DNA of 64,000 nucleotides from Bacillota bacterium (GCA_023390655.1 JAEWCL010000015.1:122438-186437), one strand, 5' to 3'; shown: positions 23,342-32,757, numbered from the stretch's first letter. The notes: a model not told the origin generated them from the letters alone. Numbers and translations are program-made.

Positions 23342-26300
23342 GAGAACACCTCCTGCATATACGCATCCGACAGGCCGAGTTCCTGCTTGAGCTGCGCCTT
23401 GATGATTGCAGGACGCTTTTCGTTGAACTGCTTGAGGTACGCGATATTCGTCTCAAAAGACTTATAGCTTCCGAAATTTTCCTGGCGCTGCGGCAGCCCC
23501 ATAAACGACGGACCGTTGAATTTTTCGCGCTCACGGGCGATCTCACCATCCACCGTGGCCGCAAGTTCGTCGATAAGCGCATTCACCCGGTCCTGCGCAT
23601 AGACTGTTTTCATCAGCTCTGCAAACCGGCGGCAGAACGCGTCCTTCCACTGCGCATTCTTCAGCAGCGCGTTAAACAGGTCCGAAGCCGCGGGCTTTGT
23701 GCCCCGCCGCAGAGTCACTGTCTGATGGTCATAATTGCTCCAGCCCCAGCAGAAGTCATAATAAATCCACTTCCACTTGCCGCCGGGGAGCTTGTAGTAC
23801 TGGATGTTCGCATAATCGGAGTTGCCCACGTACAGCTCTGCGATCATATAATCCATAAAGCTGTCAACGTCCATGCGGTCCGCAACGTACTGATAGTTTT
23901 GGCTGTTGGAAAGATCCTTCGTTTTCACGTAGTCCATCAGCGCAAGCCATTCCTGGTTGCTGCCGTGGGAAACAAGAGAGCTTGCCTTCAATACGTCAAG
24001 ATTATCGGCATCGGCCGTATTCTCGTGCTGGGCCACAAAGAAGCGGTTGCGCTTTTCCTTCATAAAATAGACGCCCCAGTATTCGCCGTTCAAATACATT
24101 ACATACGGCTTATAGGCCTGCACGAGCACGTTTACGTCCGTCCCTTCCAAAAGGCCGCTCGAAAGCTCGTCTCGTATCTTGCTCCTGTTCTGGTCCTGCG
24201 CGCCCGCGCGAAGGGACAGCGCCTTGTAGGACGTATAGGGACGGTTTTCAAAGAACGCGTAGTCGAGCGAATTGCTGCCGTACTGGGACCGGGCAATGAC
24301 GTTGAAGCCCTTTTGCGCCCTGCCGCGGCCAAACCCGCCCGCAATGCGGATGGCGACATTCTGCGAGAATACCTGCTGGTTTGTGCCGTCCCCAAACACG
24401 GCAAAGCTTGCCGGACGCTCCCATCTGGACTGCACCTCTTCGCCTTCCGTGCCGCGGCCCTGATAGAAGTTCGCAGTTGAAAGCGCTTCCCCGTAGGGCA
24501 GGTCCGGGTCATAATTTTCGCCATAGGCGTAGATGCCCGTTTTCGTATCCCACAGGTTCTTCGGGTCCGTCACCAAGGTGACGATGGGCAGCGTGTGGTT
24601 TACATCATCCCCGGTAAAGAGGTAGGTGCCTGAAGCGCTGCTGCCCGTGATGTACCCATCCCGCACGGAAACGGCGCGGATGACGGTATTGTGCTCCAGT
24701 GCGATCGGCCCGGTATAACGGTTGGAATTTTGTGTCGGCGTGGTGCAGTCCGTGGTGTAATAGATGGTTTCGTTCGCTTTTGCATTGAGTTCCACGGAAA
24801 CGGGCCCGCTATACACGCCGGGAAGCGTGGAAAACAGCGGAACCGCCGTAACGCCCAGGGAGCCTTGTCCATTTGCTGCGCCCGGTGTGGGCGAAGCATA
24901 ATAGTACAGCTTTCCGTCCGCGCGGCCAAAGCTGATATCCGCCCCCGCCTGCGCCATCTGCAGCTTATCTAATAGCTCCCCCTCAGGCGAGTACAACAGC
25001 ACCACGTCCCCGGAAGCGGAAATGGAGAAGTTGGTCTCCAAGGTTTTTTTTTGCGTATCCTTGACGTCGTTTCCCGTAGCGAGCACCACAAGATAGCCGC
25101 CCGGTTCAATTGTCACATCCGGAAAGCGCCAGAGCGCGGGATTGTTGGGGTTGTCCGAAAGCGCGTAGCCGGAGAGGTTGATTGGCTCCGAAGAGGAATT
25201 GTGAAGCTCGATCCAGTCCGGCGTGCCGTTGTTGACCGTATAGGAGCCCGCGTTGTTTGACATGACCTCCGAAAGCAGTAAAGCGCCCGTAGGCAGGGCG
25301 CTCATGCTGTTGAAGGCCGCAAACCCGTCCTCCGTATTGGGATAGCCCGGCGTGGGCTGGGCCATTGGTTTCCACTCCCCTGTGCCGTCCGGCACCCGTG
25401 CCATGCTGATATCCGCCTGCTGCTCGGTAAACGCAAAGCTGTCTATAATGCCGCCCTTCGGGTCGGAGAACACAACGCTCTCTTTGTAAGCGCGCAGTGA
25501 GAACGGCGCGTTGAGTATGCCTTCTATAAGGCCGTCCCTTCCGGAACAATGGATTACGAAAAATCCGTTTGCGGGGATGGTTGTCCCTTCCGGGATCGTC
25601 CATTTCATCGGCTGGTTTTCATCATCGGAAAGTCCGCAGCCGCTGATGTCAACATCCTGCCCCATGGGGTTGTAGAGTTCTATCCAATCCGGATAGTCCC
25701 CCTGCGGGCCGGAAAGCGTAGTGGCGTTGCTCGCCATAAACTCATTGATGCGCACGCCGTTGTCCACAACGTTCGTTTGCAGCGTGGCGCGGTATTGTGC
25801 GGCCCCCTCTTCCGTGTTTGGATAGCCGGGCGAAAGGAAGGTGCTTTCCTGCCAGGTGCCGTCCTCCGCGCGCGCCAAAACCGCCCCTGCGGAGACAGGC
25901 CTTAATTTGAGGCTGTCCACCGGATGGCCGGAAGCGTTGCTTAATATCAATTGATCGTCAGAAGAAAGCTTAAAGGAAGCGTGGTGCGTCCCCTTTGTTA
26001 CATCGCCGGAACAGAATACGACAAGGTAGCTTTTTGCGGGGATGACCGTCCCGCTTGGGAAGGCCCATTTGGCCGCCACAAGCATATCGTCCGACAGGCC
26101 AAAGCCTGAAATATCCACCGCGGTGTCCGACGTATTATAGAGTTCCACCCAATCCGGAAAATCGCCGTTTTCATCCGGTACGGCGCCCTTATTGGATGTC
26201 ATCACCTCGTTGATGCGTACAACGCCGCTTGCTGCCGCAGCGCCGTTTCCCGGCTGGTTTGCGTTCATCTGGAATACAAGAACAAGCCCTGCGATACAGA

Positions 26301-26343
26301 GCAAGGCCACAAAAACAAGCAAGGGGATCCGTCTCCAGTTCAA
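23338..26343 (-). CDS. CotH-kinase-family surface protein with lamin-tail domains
   Basis: A 1001-residue exported protein with an N-terminal membrane anchor (about 6-26). Three lamin-tail (LTD) domains follow: each begins V-R-I-N-E-x-M or L-L-S-E-V-M with D-W-I-E-L-Y/H-N (about 40-160, 190-310, 350-470). A chitobiase-type C-terminal beta domain covers about 500-575 (I-Y-Y-T-T-D-C-T-T-P). The CotH kinase domain runs from about 590 to 930 and contains R-D-E-L-S-S-G-L, Y-W-G-V-Y-F-M-K-E-K and W-I-Y-Y-D-F-C-W, with the conserved acidic residue of the catalytic site. CotH enzymes phosphorylate spore coat proteins; non-spore relatives are surface kinases. It heads an operon with the VTC and DUF4956 genes. 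Confidence 0.88.
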   Translation of the reverse strand: MNWRRIPLLVFVALLCIAGLVLVFQMNANQPGNGAAAASGVVRINEVMTSNKGAVPDENGDFPDWVELYNTSDTAVDISGFGLSDDMLVAAKWAFPSGTVIPAKSYLVVFCSGDVTKGTHHASFKLSSDDQLILSNASGHPVDSLKLRPVSAGAVLARAEDGTWQESTFLSPGYPNTEEGAAQYRATLQTNVVDNGVRINEFMASNATTLSGPQGDYPDWIELYNPMGQDVDISGCGLSDDENQPMKWTIPEGTTIPANGFFVIHCSGRDGLIEGILNAPFSLRAYKESVVFSDPKGGIIDSFAFTEQQADISMARVPDGTGEWKPMAQPTPGYPNTEDGFAAFNSMSALPTGALLLSEVMSNNAGSYTVNNGTPDWIELHNSSSEPINLSGYALSDNPNNPALWRFPDVTIEPGGYLVVLATGNDVKDTQKKTLETNFSISASGDVVLLYSPEGELLDKLQMAQAGADISFGRADGKLYYYASPTPGAANGQGSLGVTAVPLFSTLPGVYSGPVSVELNAKANETIYYTTDCTTPTQNSNRYTGPIALEHNTVIRAVSVRDGYITGSSASGTYLFTGDDVNHTLPIVTLVTDPKNLWDTKTGIYAYGENYDPDLPYGEALSTANFYQGRGTEGEEVQSRWERPASFAVFGDGTNQQVFSQNVAIRIAGGFGRGRAQKGFNVIARSQYGSNSLDYAFFENRPYTSYKALSLRAGAQDQNRSKIRDELSSGLLEGTDVNVLVQAYKPYVMYLNGEYWGVYFMKEKRNRFFVAQHENTADADNLDVLKASSLVSHGSNQEWLALMDYVKTKDLSNSQNYQYVADRMDVDSFMDYMIAELYVGNSDYANIQYYKLPGGKWKWIYYDFCWGWSNYDHQTVTLRRGTKPAASDLFNALLKNAQWKDAFCRRFAELMKTVYAQDRVNALIDELAATVDGEIAREREKFNGPSFMGLPQRQENFGSYKSFETNIAYLKQFNEKRPAIIKAQLKQELGLSDAYMQEVFS

Positions 26344-26732
26344 AAGAGCACTCCTTTTTCATTTCACAGGCGCTTGTAGAATATCAATTCCAAATCGGAT
26401 GCATTCCATGTGTTCAACTGATATAAAAACGCCTGCGTTTGCAGCCATCCCGGCATTTTTGCCGTGGAGGGCTGCATATTCGATATAATTTTCCTTCATG
26501 TAGTGTACCACAAAGCGCCATGTATGAACATGCGCGCGAACAAAATTCATAAATTGTTTGTTAAGGCAAAGCAATGGAGCTTATAAAGTCGCAGAAAGAA
26601 AGCGAGAGATTTGTGCCCGCCGCTAGAAACCGGAACGAGACGTAGCAGCGCTGCGTCGAGTGGAAGGTGACAACGCGGTGGGAGAAAAGGTCCGCTGAAC
26701 TTTGCGATTTATAAGTGTAATTGCTGCATGTA
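26344..26732 (-). other. Intergenic region upstream of the CotH operon
   Basis: 389 bases with no convincing gene. The part near the CotH start contains the operon's promoter region (not resolved); 26566-26715 forms the structured-RNA candidate listed separately. Confidence 0.5.
26566..26715. ncRNA. Candidate structured RNA or leader element (unknown family)
   Basis: Arms 26580-26593 and 26703-26715 pair over 13 bp with one bulged G (CTTATAAA-TCGCA with its complement). Inside are a GAC...GTC/GCAGCGCTGC hairpin (26639-26657) and a GCGG / CCGC pair (26675-26678 with 26692-26695). GCAAAG (26566-26571) can pair with CTTTGC (26700-26705) instead of the closing stem, a switch-like alternative. 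No protein frame explains it. It does not match T-box, c-di-GMP, cobalamin, lysine, SRP, 6S or RNase P motifs that I know. Strand uncertain. Confidence 0.4.
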
Positions 26733-27881
26733 TCAGTCGCAACGGTTTTCCGGCGGGCCGGCGGACTCGCTTGCCTTCACCCATTCGCGCGTGAGCCTGT
26801 AAACCACAGCCGTCACCGGCGTACCCAAAAGCATGCCCCATACGCCAAACAGCCCTCCGCCGACGATGACGCTGCTAAGCACCCATAAACCGGGCAAGCC
26901 CACCGCGTTTCCCACCGTGCGCGGGTAGATGAGATTGTTTTCAAGCTGCTGCAGCACAATAATAAACACCACAAACCAGACCGCCTGCATGGGTTCAATC
27001 ACAAGCAGTATCAGCGCGCAGGGCACCGTGCCAATGAGCCCCCCCAATATGGGAATGAGCGCCGTCACGGCAATGATGGAGCTGATCAAAAGCGCGTAGT
27101 GCATTTTAAAGATCGTCATGCCGATAAAGCACAGCGTCCCCAGTATCAGTGCTTCAATAAACTGGCCCACGATGAAGCGGCTGAACACGCCGTTTGCAAG
27201 GCGCAGCACCTCGCTGGTGCGGCGGGTGTTCTTTGCGCCGAACACCGCGGTACAGAGCCTGCGCACCTGCATGGAAAGCTTATCCTTATTGTAAAGCATG
27301 AAGCCCGAAAGCATGACGGAAAGCAGGAATTGATACAGGCCGCTTGTAAAGCCTATGGTAAAATTCAATGCGCCGCTTACAGCCTGCCCCAATATACCCT
27401 GGATAAATGTGATCGCCTGCCGCCAGAGGTCCGTCACCACCTCGCCCACCTCGGGATTGATGGCAAGGGTAGAGAGCATCCCGTCCGCCCAGACCTGGAA
27501 CCGGTTGAGGTAGCCTGAGAAGTTCATGGCCAGCATCGTGACGCTCTCCACCACGCGCGGCAGGATGAGCGCCCCAAGGCCCACGAGGAACGCGATGACT
27601 ACAAGATAGGTGCACAGCATGCTCACCCCGCGCCATAAGCGCCGGAGACCCGTTTTGCGTCCCCAGCTTCCAAAGACTTTGTGCTGGAAAAACTTCATGG
27701 GCACATGCAGCACGTACGCGACCGCAAACGCCGTAAATACCGGCGAAAGCACACGCAGCACGGAAGAGACCGCCTTCCAGATCCCATCAATCCGGTAAAG
27801 CAGCATCAGCAATACGATTGCATAGGTAATGAGCAGCAGATATTTTCGAAGCCTTGTTTTCTTGGGGCGGGGCTTTTCCAT
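26733..27881 (-). CDS. AI-2E family transporter
   Basis: A 382-residue polytopic membrane protein of the AI-2E (UPF0118) family with about eight helices. Two N-terminal helices (22-75), a soluble amphipathic insert (about 100-160), and the conserved late part I-P-I-L-G-G-L-I-G-T-V-P, then L-E-N-N-L-I-Y-P-R and G-L-P-G-L-W-V, which are the family hallmarks. Members act as autoinducer-2 or cation/proton exporters, and the substrate is not predictable. GAGG precedes the ATG. The uridine kinase gene lies 88 bp upstream in the same direction. Confidence 0.88.
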   Translation of the reverse strand: MEKPRPKKTRLRKYLLLITYAIVLLMLLYRIDGIWKAVSSVLRVLSPVFTAFAVAYVLHVPMKFFQHKVFGSWGRKTGLRRLWRGVSMLCTYLVVIAFLVGLGALILPRVVESVTMLAMNFSGYLNRFQVWADGMLSTLAINPEVGEVVTDLWRQAITFIQGILGQAVSGALNFTIGFTSGLYQFLLSVMLSGFMLYNKDKLSMQVRRLCTAVFGAKNTRRTSEVLRLANGVFSRFIVGQFIEALILGTLCFIGMTIFKMHYALLISSIIAVTALIPILGGLIGTVPCALILLVIEPMQAVWFVVFIIVLQQLENNLIYPRTVGNAVGLPGLWVLSSVIVGGGLFGVWGMLLGTPVTAVVYRLTREWVKASESAGPPENRCD

Positions 27882-27968
27882 TGAAACCTCATTTCCCGGC
27901 GTGCTCCGCCGTACAGGGGTACTTCCTCAAGTATGTTTGAAAAAATTCAAACAGCCCGGAAAAGCCGT

Positions 27969-28622
27969 TCAGTCGATGCAAAGGGGCTGCTGTTCGTCCT
28001 TTTCAAAACGCTCCGCGAGCACCTTGGCGGTCAAATAGGCGCTTACCGCGTCGATCGCAAGCACGTTCTTGCCGCCGCGCATCACGGCAAAGTCCGCATC
28101 CTGGATATATTTCATGATGTACTGCTCGTTCATCGGCTTGACGGTGGAGAGGTACTGTTCCCGGATGTTGTCAATATCCCTGCCGCGTTCGCGGATATCC
28201 CGGCGGATGCGCCTGAGCAGGCACACATCAATATCCACATGCATGTAGACCTTTAAGGACATCATGGCGCACAACCGCTCATCCCGGAACATATGGATGC
28301 CCTCGAGAAGAAGCACATCCGAAGGCGCAATCATCGTTTCCTCCCGGTCGGCGCGCCTGTGCAGCGTATAATCATATCCCTTGGTGGTGATAGCCTTCCC
28401 GGAAGAAAGCGTCATTACATCCTCATACAATGCGTCATGGTCAAATGCTTCGGGTTCGTCATAGTTGATGCGTACGCGCTGTTCAAAAGTCAGCTCCGGG
28501 TGATCGCGGTAGTAGCAATCCTGCCCAATCATCTGGCAGGTACAGGAAAGCGAATCCTTGATGCGTTTGGCAAGCGTGCTCTTCCCGCTGCCGCTCATTC
28601 CACAAATGCCCACAATCACCAT
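27969..28622 (-). CDS. udk: Uridine kinase
   Basis: A 217-residue P-loop kinase of the PRK/uridine kinase family. Walker A G-M-S-G-S-G-K-S (residues 8-15), D-C-Y-Y-R in the nucleoside site, F-D-H-D-A-L as in Udk, L-L-L-E-G-I-H as Walker B and R-R-I-R-R-D-I-R-E-R-G-R as the lid. It phosphorylates uridine and cytidine for pyrimidine salvage. Length matches the family (about 210). The ATG at 28622 is used; GAGGGGG is present but somewhat far upstream, so a GTG at 28619 is an alternative. Confidence 0.8.
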   Translation of the reverse strand: MVIVGICGMSGSGKSTLAKRIKDSLSCTCQMIGQDCYYRDHPELTFEQRVRINYDEPEAFDHDALYEDVMTLSSGKAITTKGYDYTLHRRADREETMIAPSDVLLLEGIHMFRDERLCAMMSLKVYMHVDIDVCLLRRIRRDIRERGRDIDNIREQYLSTVKPMNEQYIMKYIQDADFAVMRGGKNVLAIDAVSAYLTAKVLAERFEKDEQQPLCID

Positions 28623-28832
28623 GCAGTTTTCATATCCCCCTCATTTTATGCGCGTTTCTGCGCCGCCATACGGCGCCCAAATGCGCAGGCTTTTGTTTTC
28701 CATCCCTTTGAAGTGTGTGCAGGGCAGCCGCCTAAATACGCGGACGGACGCATGCCGCCCCTGCTGATACAACGCGATATGCAGCAGCATATCACGCCCG
28801 TAAAACAGACCCTTACACCATTGGCTGAAGTG

Positions 28833-29615
28833 TTAAATGCCGAATGCACGGAAGCGGATTTCCTTTGTCCGTTCCGCAAGGCCTTCCAACGGCAGCGCCT
28901 GCAGATGCACCACAAACGCCGTATCCTCGCCCGGCTGCAGCACGGCGTTTCTGGTAAAATACCACACCGCAAGAAGCTTGCCGTTTTCATCATACATGCC
29001 GGCATAAACCACGTTGAGATCGCAGTTCTTTACGCCCGGGTTCTTCAAGCTGCCCGAAAGCGTTGCAAAGCCGGGATAGTTCTGAATGAGACGCGCGTCG
29101 CCCACCGTTAATTGCTGCGCGCTTTGCGTCACGCCTTGCGCGGTAAGTTCCGCCTCTACCGCAAGGTTTTCCGGAACACCCCGCGCATCGTCATACGGCA
29201 GCCAAAGCGTGCAGTAGGCGGTTTCTCCCGGCATAACGATATCGCTGTTTGCGGCGATGGGCGTAAAATCGCTCGTCTGGCTCCCCCCAGCATAGTGGAA
29301 GATGAATGTCGCCGCCGACAACGCGACCGGCGCGCTGCCGTCATTCCGATAGGCCACCGCGCCGTAAAGCACGCCCGGGAAGTGGACGGCAACGGCATCC
29401 ACAATGGAAACCGTTCCGTTCTGTGCCTTTGTGTTTGCCGCATTGGCCTGAGCAGGCGGCACCGCTCCCGGTACTTCTGCCGCTGCAGCCGGCAGCGGGC
29501 TTTCTAACGCCGCGCCGATTTCAAGCGCATCCTCCGCAGATTGTTTCGGGGTACAACCGGCAAGAAGAAACAGCAGCAGCACTATGGCCGCAAGCGGCCT
29601 ATATCGTTTTGCCAT
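28833..29615 (-). CDS. Lipoprotein with FxLYD-like domain
   Basis: A 260-residue lipoprotein (lipobox L-A-G-C, Cys21). After an Ala/Pro linker (about 30-70) a beta-rich module starts with F-P-G-V-L-Y-G-A-V-A-Y-R-N and a second with F-A-T-L-S-G-S-L-K-N-P-G and Y-D-E-N-G-K-L-L, which resemble FxLYD/DUF3426-type extracellular domains. GGAGG precedes the ATG at 29615; the longer frame lacks a site. It is downstream of the sugar-phosphate mutase gene and may be cotranscribed. No function is known. About 210 bases between it and udk hold no gene I recognise. Confidence 0.65.
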   Translation of the reverse strand: MAKRYRPLAAIVLLLFLLAGCTPKQSAEDALEIGAALESPLPAAAAEVPGAVPPAQANAANTKAQNGTVSIVDAVAVHFPGVLYGAVAYRNDGSAPVALSAATFIFHYAGGSQTSDFTPIAANSDIVMPGETAYCTLWLPYDDARGVPENLAVEAELTAQGVTQSAQQLTVGDARLIQNYPGFATLSGSLKNPGVKNCDLNVVYAGMYDENGKLLAVWYFTRNAVLQPGEDTAFVVHLQALPLEGLAERTKEIRFRAFGI

Positions 29616-29653
29616 CTGTTCCCGCCTCCTTTCTAGGTCAGCCCGACCATCTC

Positions 29654-31375
29654 TCAAGCCAGCAGCGCGCTGATTTTCGCGTCCGCATCCTGCATCAGGG
29701 TATTTAATAAGGCATCCACTTCCGGCTCAGTCGGCGCACTCGCGCCGATATAGAGCTTCAATTTCGGCTCCGTGCCGGAGGGACGCACCACCACCCACGC
29801 GCCGCCTTTTAGCAGCAGACGGATCATATCCGAATGGGGAAGTGTAAGCGGTTCCTGCGCGCCTGTTGCAAGCGTCTGGCGTTTTCTTTCCTTATAGTCC
29901 TCAATGGCTTCCACTTCAATGTTTCCCAACGTGAACAGCGGGGAAACACGGAGCGCTTCCATGGCAGAAGCGATCTTTTCCATGCCCGCCTTCCCGGCGA
30001 GCGTGTAGGATTTGACGCTTTCCTTAAAAAAGCCATAGTCTTCGTACACTTCTGTAAGCGCGTCCTGCAATGTCATATGGCGCAAATGATAGGCTGTGCA
30101 GAGTTCCGCTGCGAGCATGGCCGCGCAGATGGCGTCCTTATCCCGTGAAAAGCCGCCCGCAAGGAAGCCGTAGCTCTCTTCAAAGCCAAACAGGAAGGTA
30201 TGCGCTCCGGTCCTCTGGCTTTCATCGATTTTCTCGGAAATAAAGCGGAAGCCGGTGAGCACATCGTCAAGCTGTACGTGAAAGCGCGCGCAGATAGCGT
30301 CCGCAAGGCGTGAGCTGACGATGGACTTGACAACGAGCGCGTTTTTCGGCAGCTTCCCCTGCGCATGGAGCGTAGAGAGGATATAATGCAGCAGCAGGCA
30401 GCCGATCTGGTTGCCGGAAAGCACGGTGAACGCGCCGTTCTTTTCCCGCACGGCAATGCCAAGGCGGTCCGCATCCGGGTCGGTCGCAAGGATGCAGTCG
30501 GCGCCCGTTTCGTTTGCAAGCCGCATGGCAAGCGTAAAGGCGTTCGGGTCCTCGGGGTTCGGCGCTTTCACGGTGGGGAATTTGGGATCGGGTTCCGCCT
30601 GCTCCGCAACCACCCGCACATTTGTGACGCCCACGCGTTTTAAAATTTCCTGCACAGGGATACTACCCGAACCATGCAGCGGCGTGTAGACGATTTTCAG
30701 CTCCTTCCCGTGTTCCAGAAGAAGTTCCGGCTGCAGCAAGAGCGTGGTGGTAGCAGCATAATACGCCTCGTCCACCTCGCGGCCGATCATTGTGAGAAGC
30801 CCTTGCTTGAGCGCTTCTTCCCGCTGCATCGCCGCGGCCTCAAAATAGCCGACGCGGTTGATTTTTTCAAGCACCGCATCCGCCTGCACAGGGCCAAGCT
30901 GGCCGCCATGCTCCCAATAAACCTTGTATCCGTTGTAGGCCGGCGGATTATGGCTTGCGGTAATCACAACGCCCGCGATGCAGTTGAAATGCCGTATGGC
31001 GAATGAGAGCTGGGGTACGGCGTGCAGCCGTTCAAACAGATACGTGCGGATGCCGTTGTTTGCAAGCACGAGCGCCGTTTCGAGTGCAAACGTGTCCGAA
31101 TACAGGCGTGAGTCGTATGCGATGGCAACGCCGCGCTCCTTTGCTCCGGGGATGGAGCAAAGGTAATCCGCAAGCCCCTGCGTGGCGCGCCGCACCACAT
31201 AGGCGTTGATGCGGTTGGTGCCCGGCCCGATAATACCGCGGAGGCCCGCCGTACCAAAAGCAAGCTCCGTATAGAAGCTTTCCTCCTGCTCCGCATCCGT
31301 CATCCCCACAAGCGCAGCCTTTGTGGCTTCGTCCGCCTGTTCGTTCCATTCCAAAGCCCTGTTCCGGTAATCCAT
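29654..31375 (-). CDS. pgcA: Phospho-sugar mutase (phosphoglucomutase/phosphomannomutase)
   Basis: A 573-residue alpha-D-phosphohexomutase. Active-site serine loop T-A-S-H-N-P (about 141-146), metal loop D-P-D-A-D-R-L-G (about 305-312), sugar-binding G-F-E-E-S-Y-G (about 402-408) and phosphate loop R-P-S-G-T-E-P-K-L-K (about 527-536) are all present. Length and motifs agree with the Firmicutes PgcA enzymes that interconvert glucose-1- and glucose-6-phosphate for cell-wall precursors and glycogen. GGGGGAG precedes the ATG. Downstream of radC on the same strand with a 27-bp gap. Confidence 0.93.
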   Translation of the reverse strand: MDYRNRALEWNEQADEATKAALVGMTDAEQEESFYTELAFGTAGLRGIIGPGTNRINAYVVRRATQGLADYLCSIPGAKERGVAIAYDSRLYSDTFALETALVLANNGIRTYLFERLHAVPQLSFAIRHFNCIAGVVITASHNPPAYNGYKVYWEHGGQLGPVQADAVLEKINRVGYFEAAAMQREEALKQGLLTMIGREVDEAYYAATTTLLLQPELLLEHGKELKIVYTPLHGSGSIPVQEILKRVGVTNVRVVAEQAEPDPKFPTVKAPNPEDPNAFTLAMRLANETGADCILATDPDADRLGIAVREKNGAFTVLSGNQIGCLLLHYILSTLHAQGKLPKNALVVKSIVSSRLADAICARFHVQLDDVLTGFRFISEKIDESQRTGAHTFLFGFEESYGFLAGGFSRDKDAICAAMLAAELCTAYHLRHMTLQDALTEVYEDYGFFKESVKSYTLAGKAGMEKIASAMEALRVSPLFTLGNIEVEAIEDYKERKRQTLATGAQEPLTLPHSDMIRLLLKGGAWVVVRPSGTEPKLKLYIGASAPTEPEVDALLNTLMQDADAKISALLA

Positions 31376-31402
31376 ATGCGCTCCCCCTTTGACTCTGTAA
31401 TC

Positions 31403-32107
31403 TCACGCTTTCTCTGCCGGCTGCTCCCGCATGGGAGAAATCGTGCAGCCGCGCGAAAAGCTGTATACGCTCGCTGCCCCCACCACCAAATGGTCGTATA
31501 GGCGGATATCGATGCTGTTGAGTGCAGAGCGCACCGCCTGTGTCGCTTCAAAATCGCTGTTTGAGGGCGCGGGGTCGCCGCTTGGGTGGTTGTGCAGCAG
31601 CAGTACCGCGCTTGCCCTGTGCAGCAGGGCCGATTCCACCACGCGCCGCGGGTACAGCGGCGCTTCGCTCAGGGAACCCGTCATCAGGCGCTCCGCGTGC
31701 AGCAGGCGCATGTTTGCATCAAGACTGACGGCATATACGCTCTCATACCGCTCGTTTCGCATCAGGTCCAGCGCATAGCCTGCGGCGTCTGCAGGCGAGG
31801 TGATGCGCTTGCGCTGCTTTTTTCGGGCGGAGGCGTCCGCGTGGTAAGCCGCACTGTCGCCAATGAGCCGCAGGAATACCGCCGTACGTTCGCCCACGCC
31901 TTCGATGCCGCTTAGCTCCGCCACTTCAGCGGAAAGCACCGCCTGCAAAGAGCCCAAACGGTCGATAAGCCTGTGGGCAAGCTCGTTGGTATTGCGCCGC
32001 GCGATTGCATAAGTCAGCAGAAGCTCTAAGAGTTCATGCTCCGTAAACGCGCCGATGCCATGATTGGAATACCGTTCGCGCAGGCGCTCGCGATGCCCTT
32101 CATGCAT
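31403..32107 (-). CDS. radC: RadC family JAB-domain protein
   Basis: A 234-residue RadC protein. The N-terminal half holds a helix-hairpin-helix (L-S-G-I-E-G-V-G-E-R-T-A, about 65-76). The C-terminal JAB/MPN metalloprotease-like fold has the motif H-N-H-P-S-G-D-P-x-P-S-x-x-D (about 171-184), the zinc site of the family. Its historical DNA-repair role is doubtful and the true function unknown. GGGAGG precedes the ATG. It follows sigH by 12 bp, suggesting one transcript sigH-radC-pgcA. Confidence 0.93.
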   Translation of the reverse strand: MHEGHRERLRERYSNHGIGAFTEHELLELLLTYAIARRNTNELAHRLIDRLGSLQAVLSAEVAELSGIEGVGERTAVFLRLIGDSAAYHADASARKKQRKRITSPADAAGYALDLMRNERYESVYAVSLDANMRLLHAERLMTGSLSEAPLYPRRVVESALLHRASAVLLLHNHPSGDPAPSNSDFEATQAVRSALNSIDIRLYDHLVVGAASVYSFSRGCTISPMREQPAEKA

Positions 32108-32118
32108 ACGCTTCCTCC

Positions 32119-32757
32119 CTACTCTGCGGAAAGCTGTTTTTCGAGCTTATGCTTGACGCGCTGGAGCGCGTTGTCTATGGCCTTTACGGAACGACTGAGG
32201 TTCTCGGCAATCTCCACATAGGAACGCCCTTCCAGATACAGCGTGAGTACCGAGCGTTCCAACGGGGACAGTGCGGAAAGCAGCTGTTCCTCCATGCTTT
32301 CATATGTTTCCCGGCTGATGAGCGTTTCCTCCGGATCGCTCACGCGGGCAGCGCTCAACACATCCATGAGCGTGCGCTCCGGCTCCTCGACAAACATGGG
32401 CCTGTTCAACGATACATAGGAGTTGAGCGGAATATGCTTCTGCCGGGTCGCCGCCTTGATGGCGGTAATGATCTGTCTTGTGACGCACAGCTCCGCAAAG
32501 CTGCGGAACGACGCGTTTTTATCGGGGCTGTAGTCCCGGATCGCCTTATAAAGGCCGATCATGCCCTCCTGGATGATGTCCTCCCGGTCTGCGCCCACCA
32601 AAAAGTAGGAGCGGGCGCGCACGCGGATGAACGGCTTGTATTTCTCATACAGCAGGTCTTCAGCGATGCGGTCCCCCTCGCGGGAAATGGCGATCAGCTC
32701 CTCATCCGTCATGGAGCAATAGGGCGCAAACTCCTGGTTGTCTTCAAACGAAAGCAT
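32119..32757 (-). CDS. sigH: Sporulation sigma factor SigH
   Basis: A 212-residue sigma-70 factor. Region 2 (about 20-92) contains L-Y-E-K-Y-K-P-F-I-R and E-D-I-I-Q-E-G-M-I-G-L-Y-K-A-I-R-D-Y, with F-R-S-F-A-E-L-C-V-T-R-Q-I as the -10-recognising part. Region 4 (about 150-205) ends S-Y-V-E-I-A-E-N-L. This matches Bacillus SigH, which drives early sporulation genes, in sequence pattern and length. The ATG at 32757 has GGAGG 5 bases upstream; longer frames run into the intergenic repeat. Its position next to rlmB and mrnC matches the Bacillus order. Confidence 0.9.
   Translation of the reverse strand: MLSFEDNQEFAPYCSMTDEELIAISREGDRIAEDLLYEKYKPFIRVRARSYFLVGADREDIIQEGMIGLYKAIRDYSPDKNASFRSFAELCVTRQIITAIKAATRQKHIPLNSYVSLNRPMFVEEPERTLMDVLSAARVSDPEETLISRETYESMEEQLLSALSPLERSVLTLYLEGRSYVEIAENLSRSVKAIDNALQRVKHKLEKQLSAE

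Noticed and set aside
26560..26720. T-box leader
   Set aside because: GGTGACAACGCGG looks slightly like the T-box antiterminator but lacks the conserved GGTACCGCG, and no tRNA synthetase or amino-acid gene lies downstream on that strand.
28623..28832. Decayed gene between udk and the lipoprotein
   Set aside because: Short frames on both strands show no recognisable protein or ribosome binding site.
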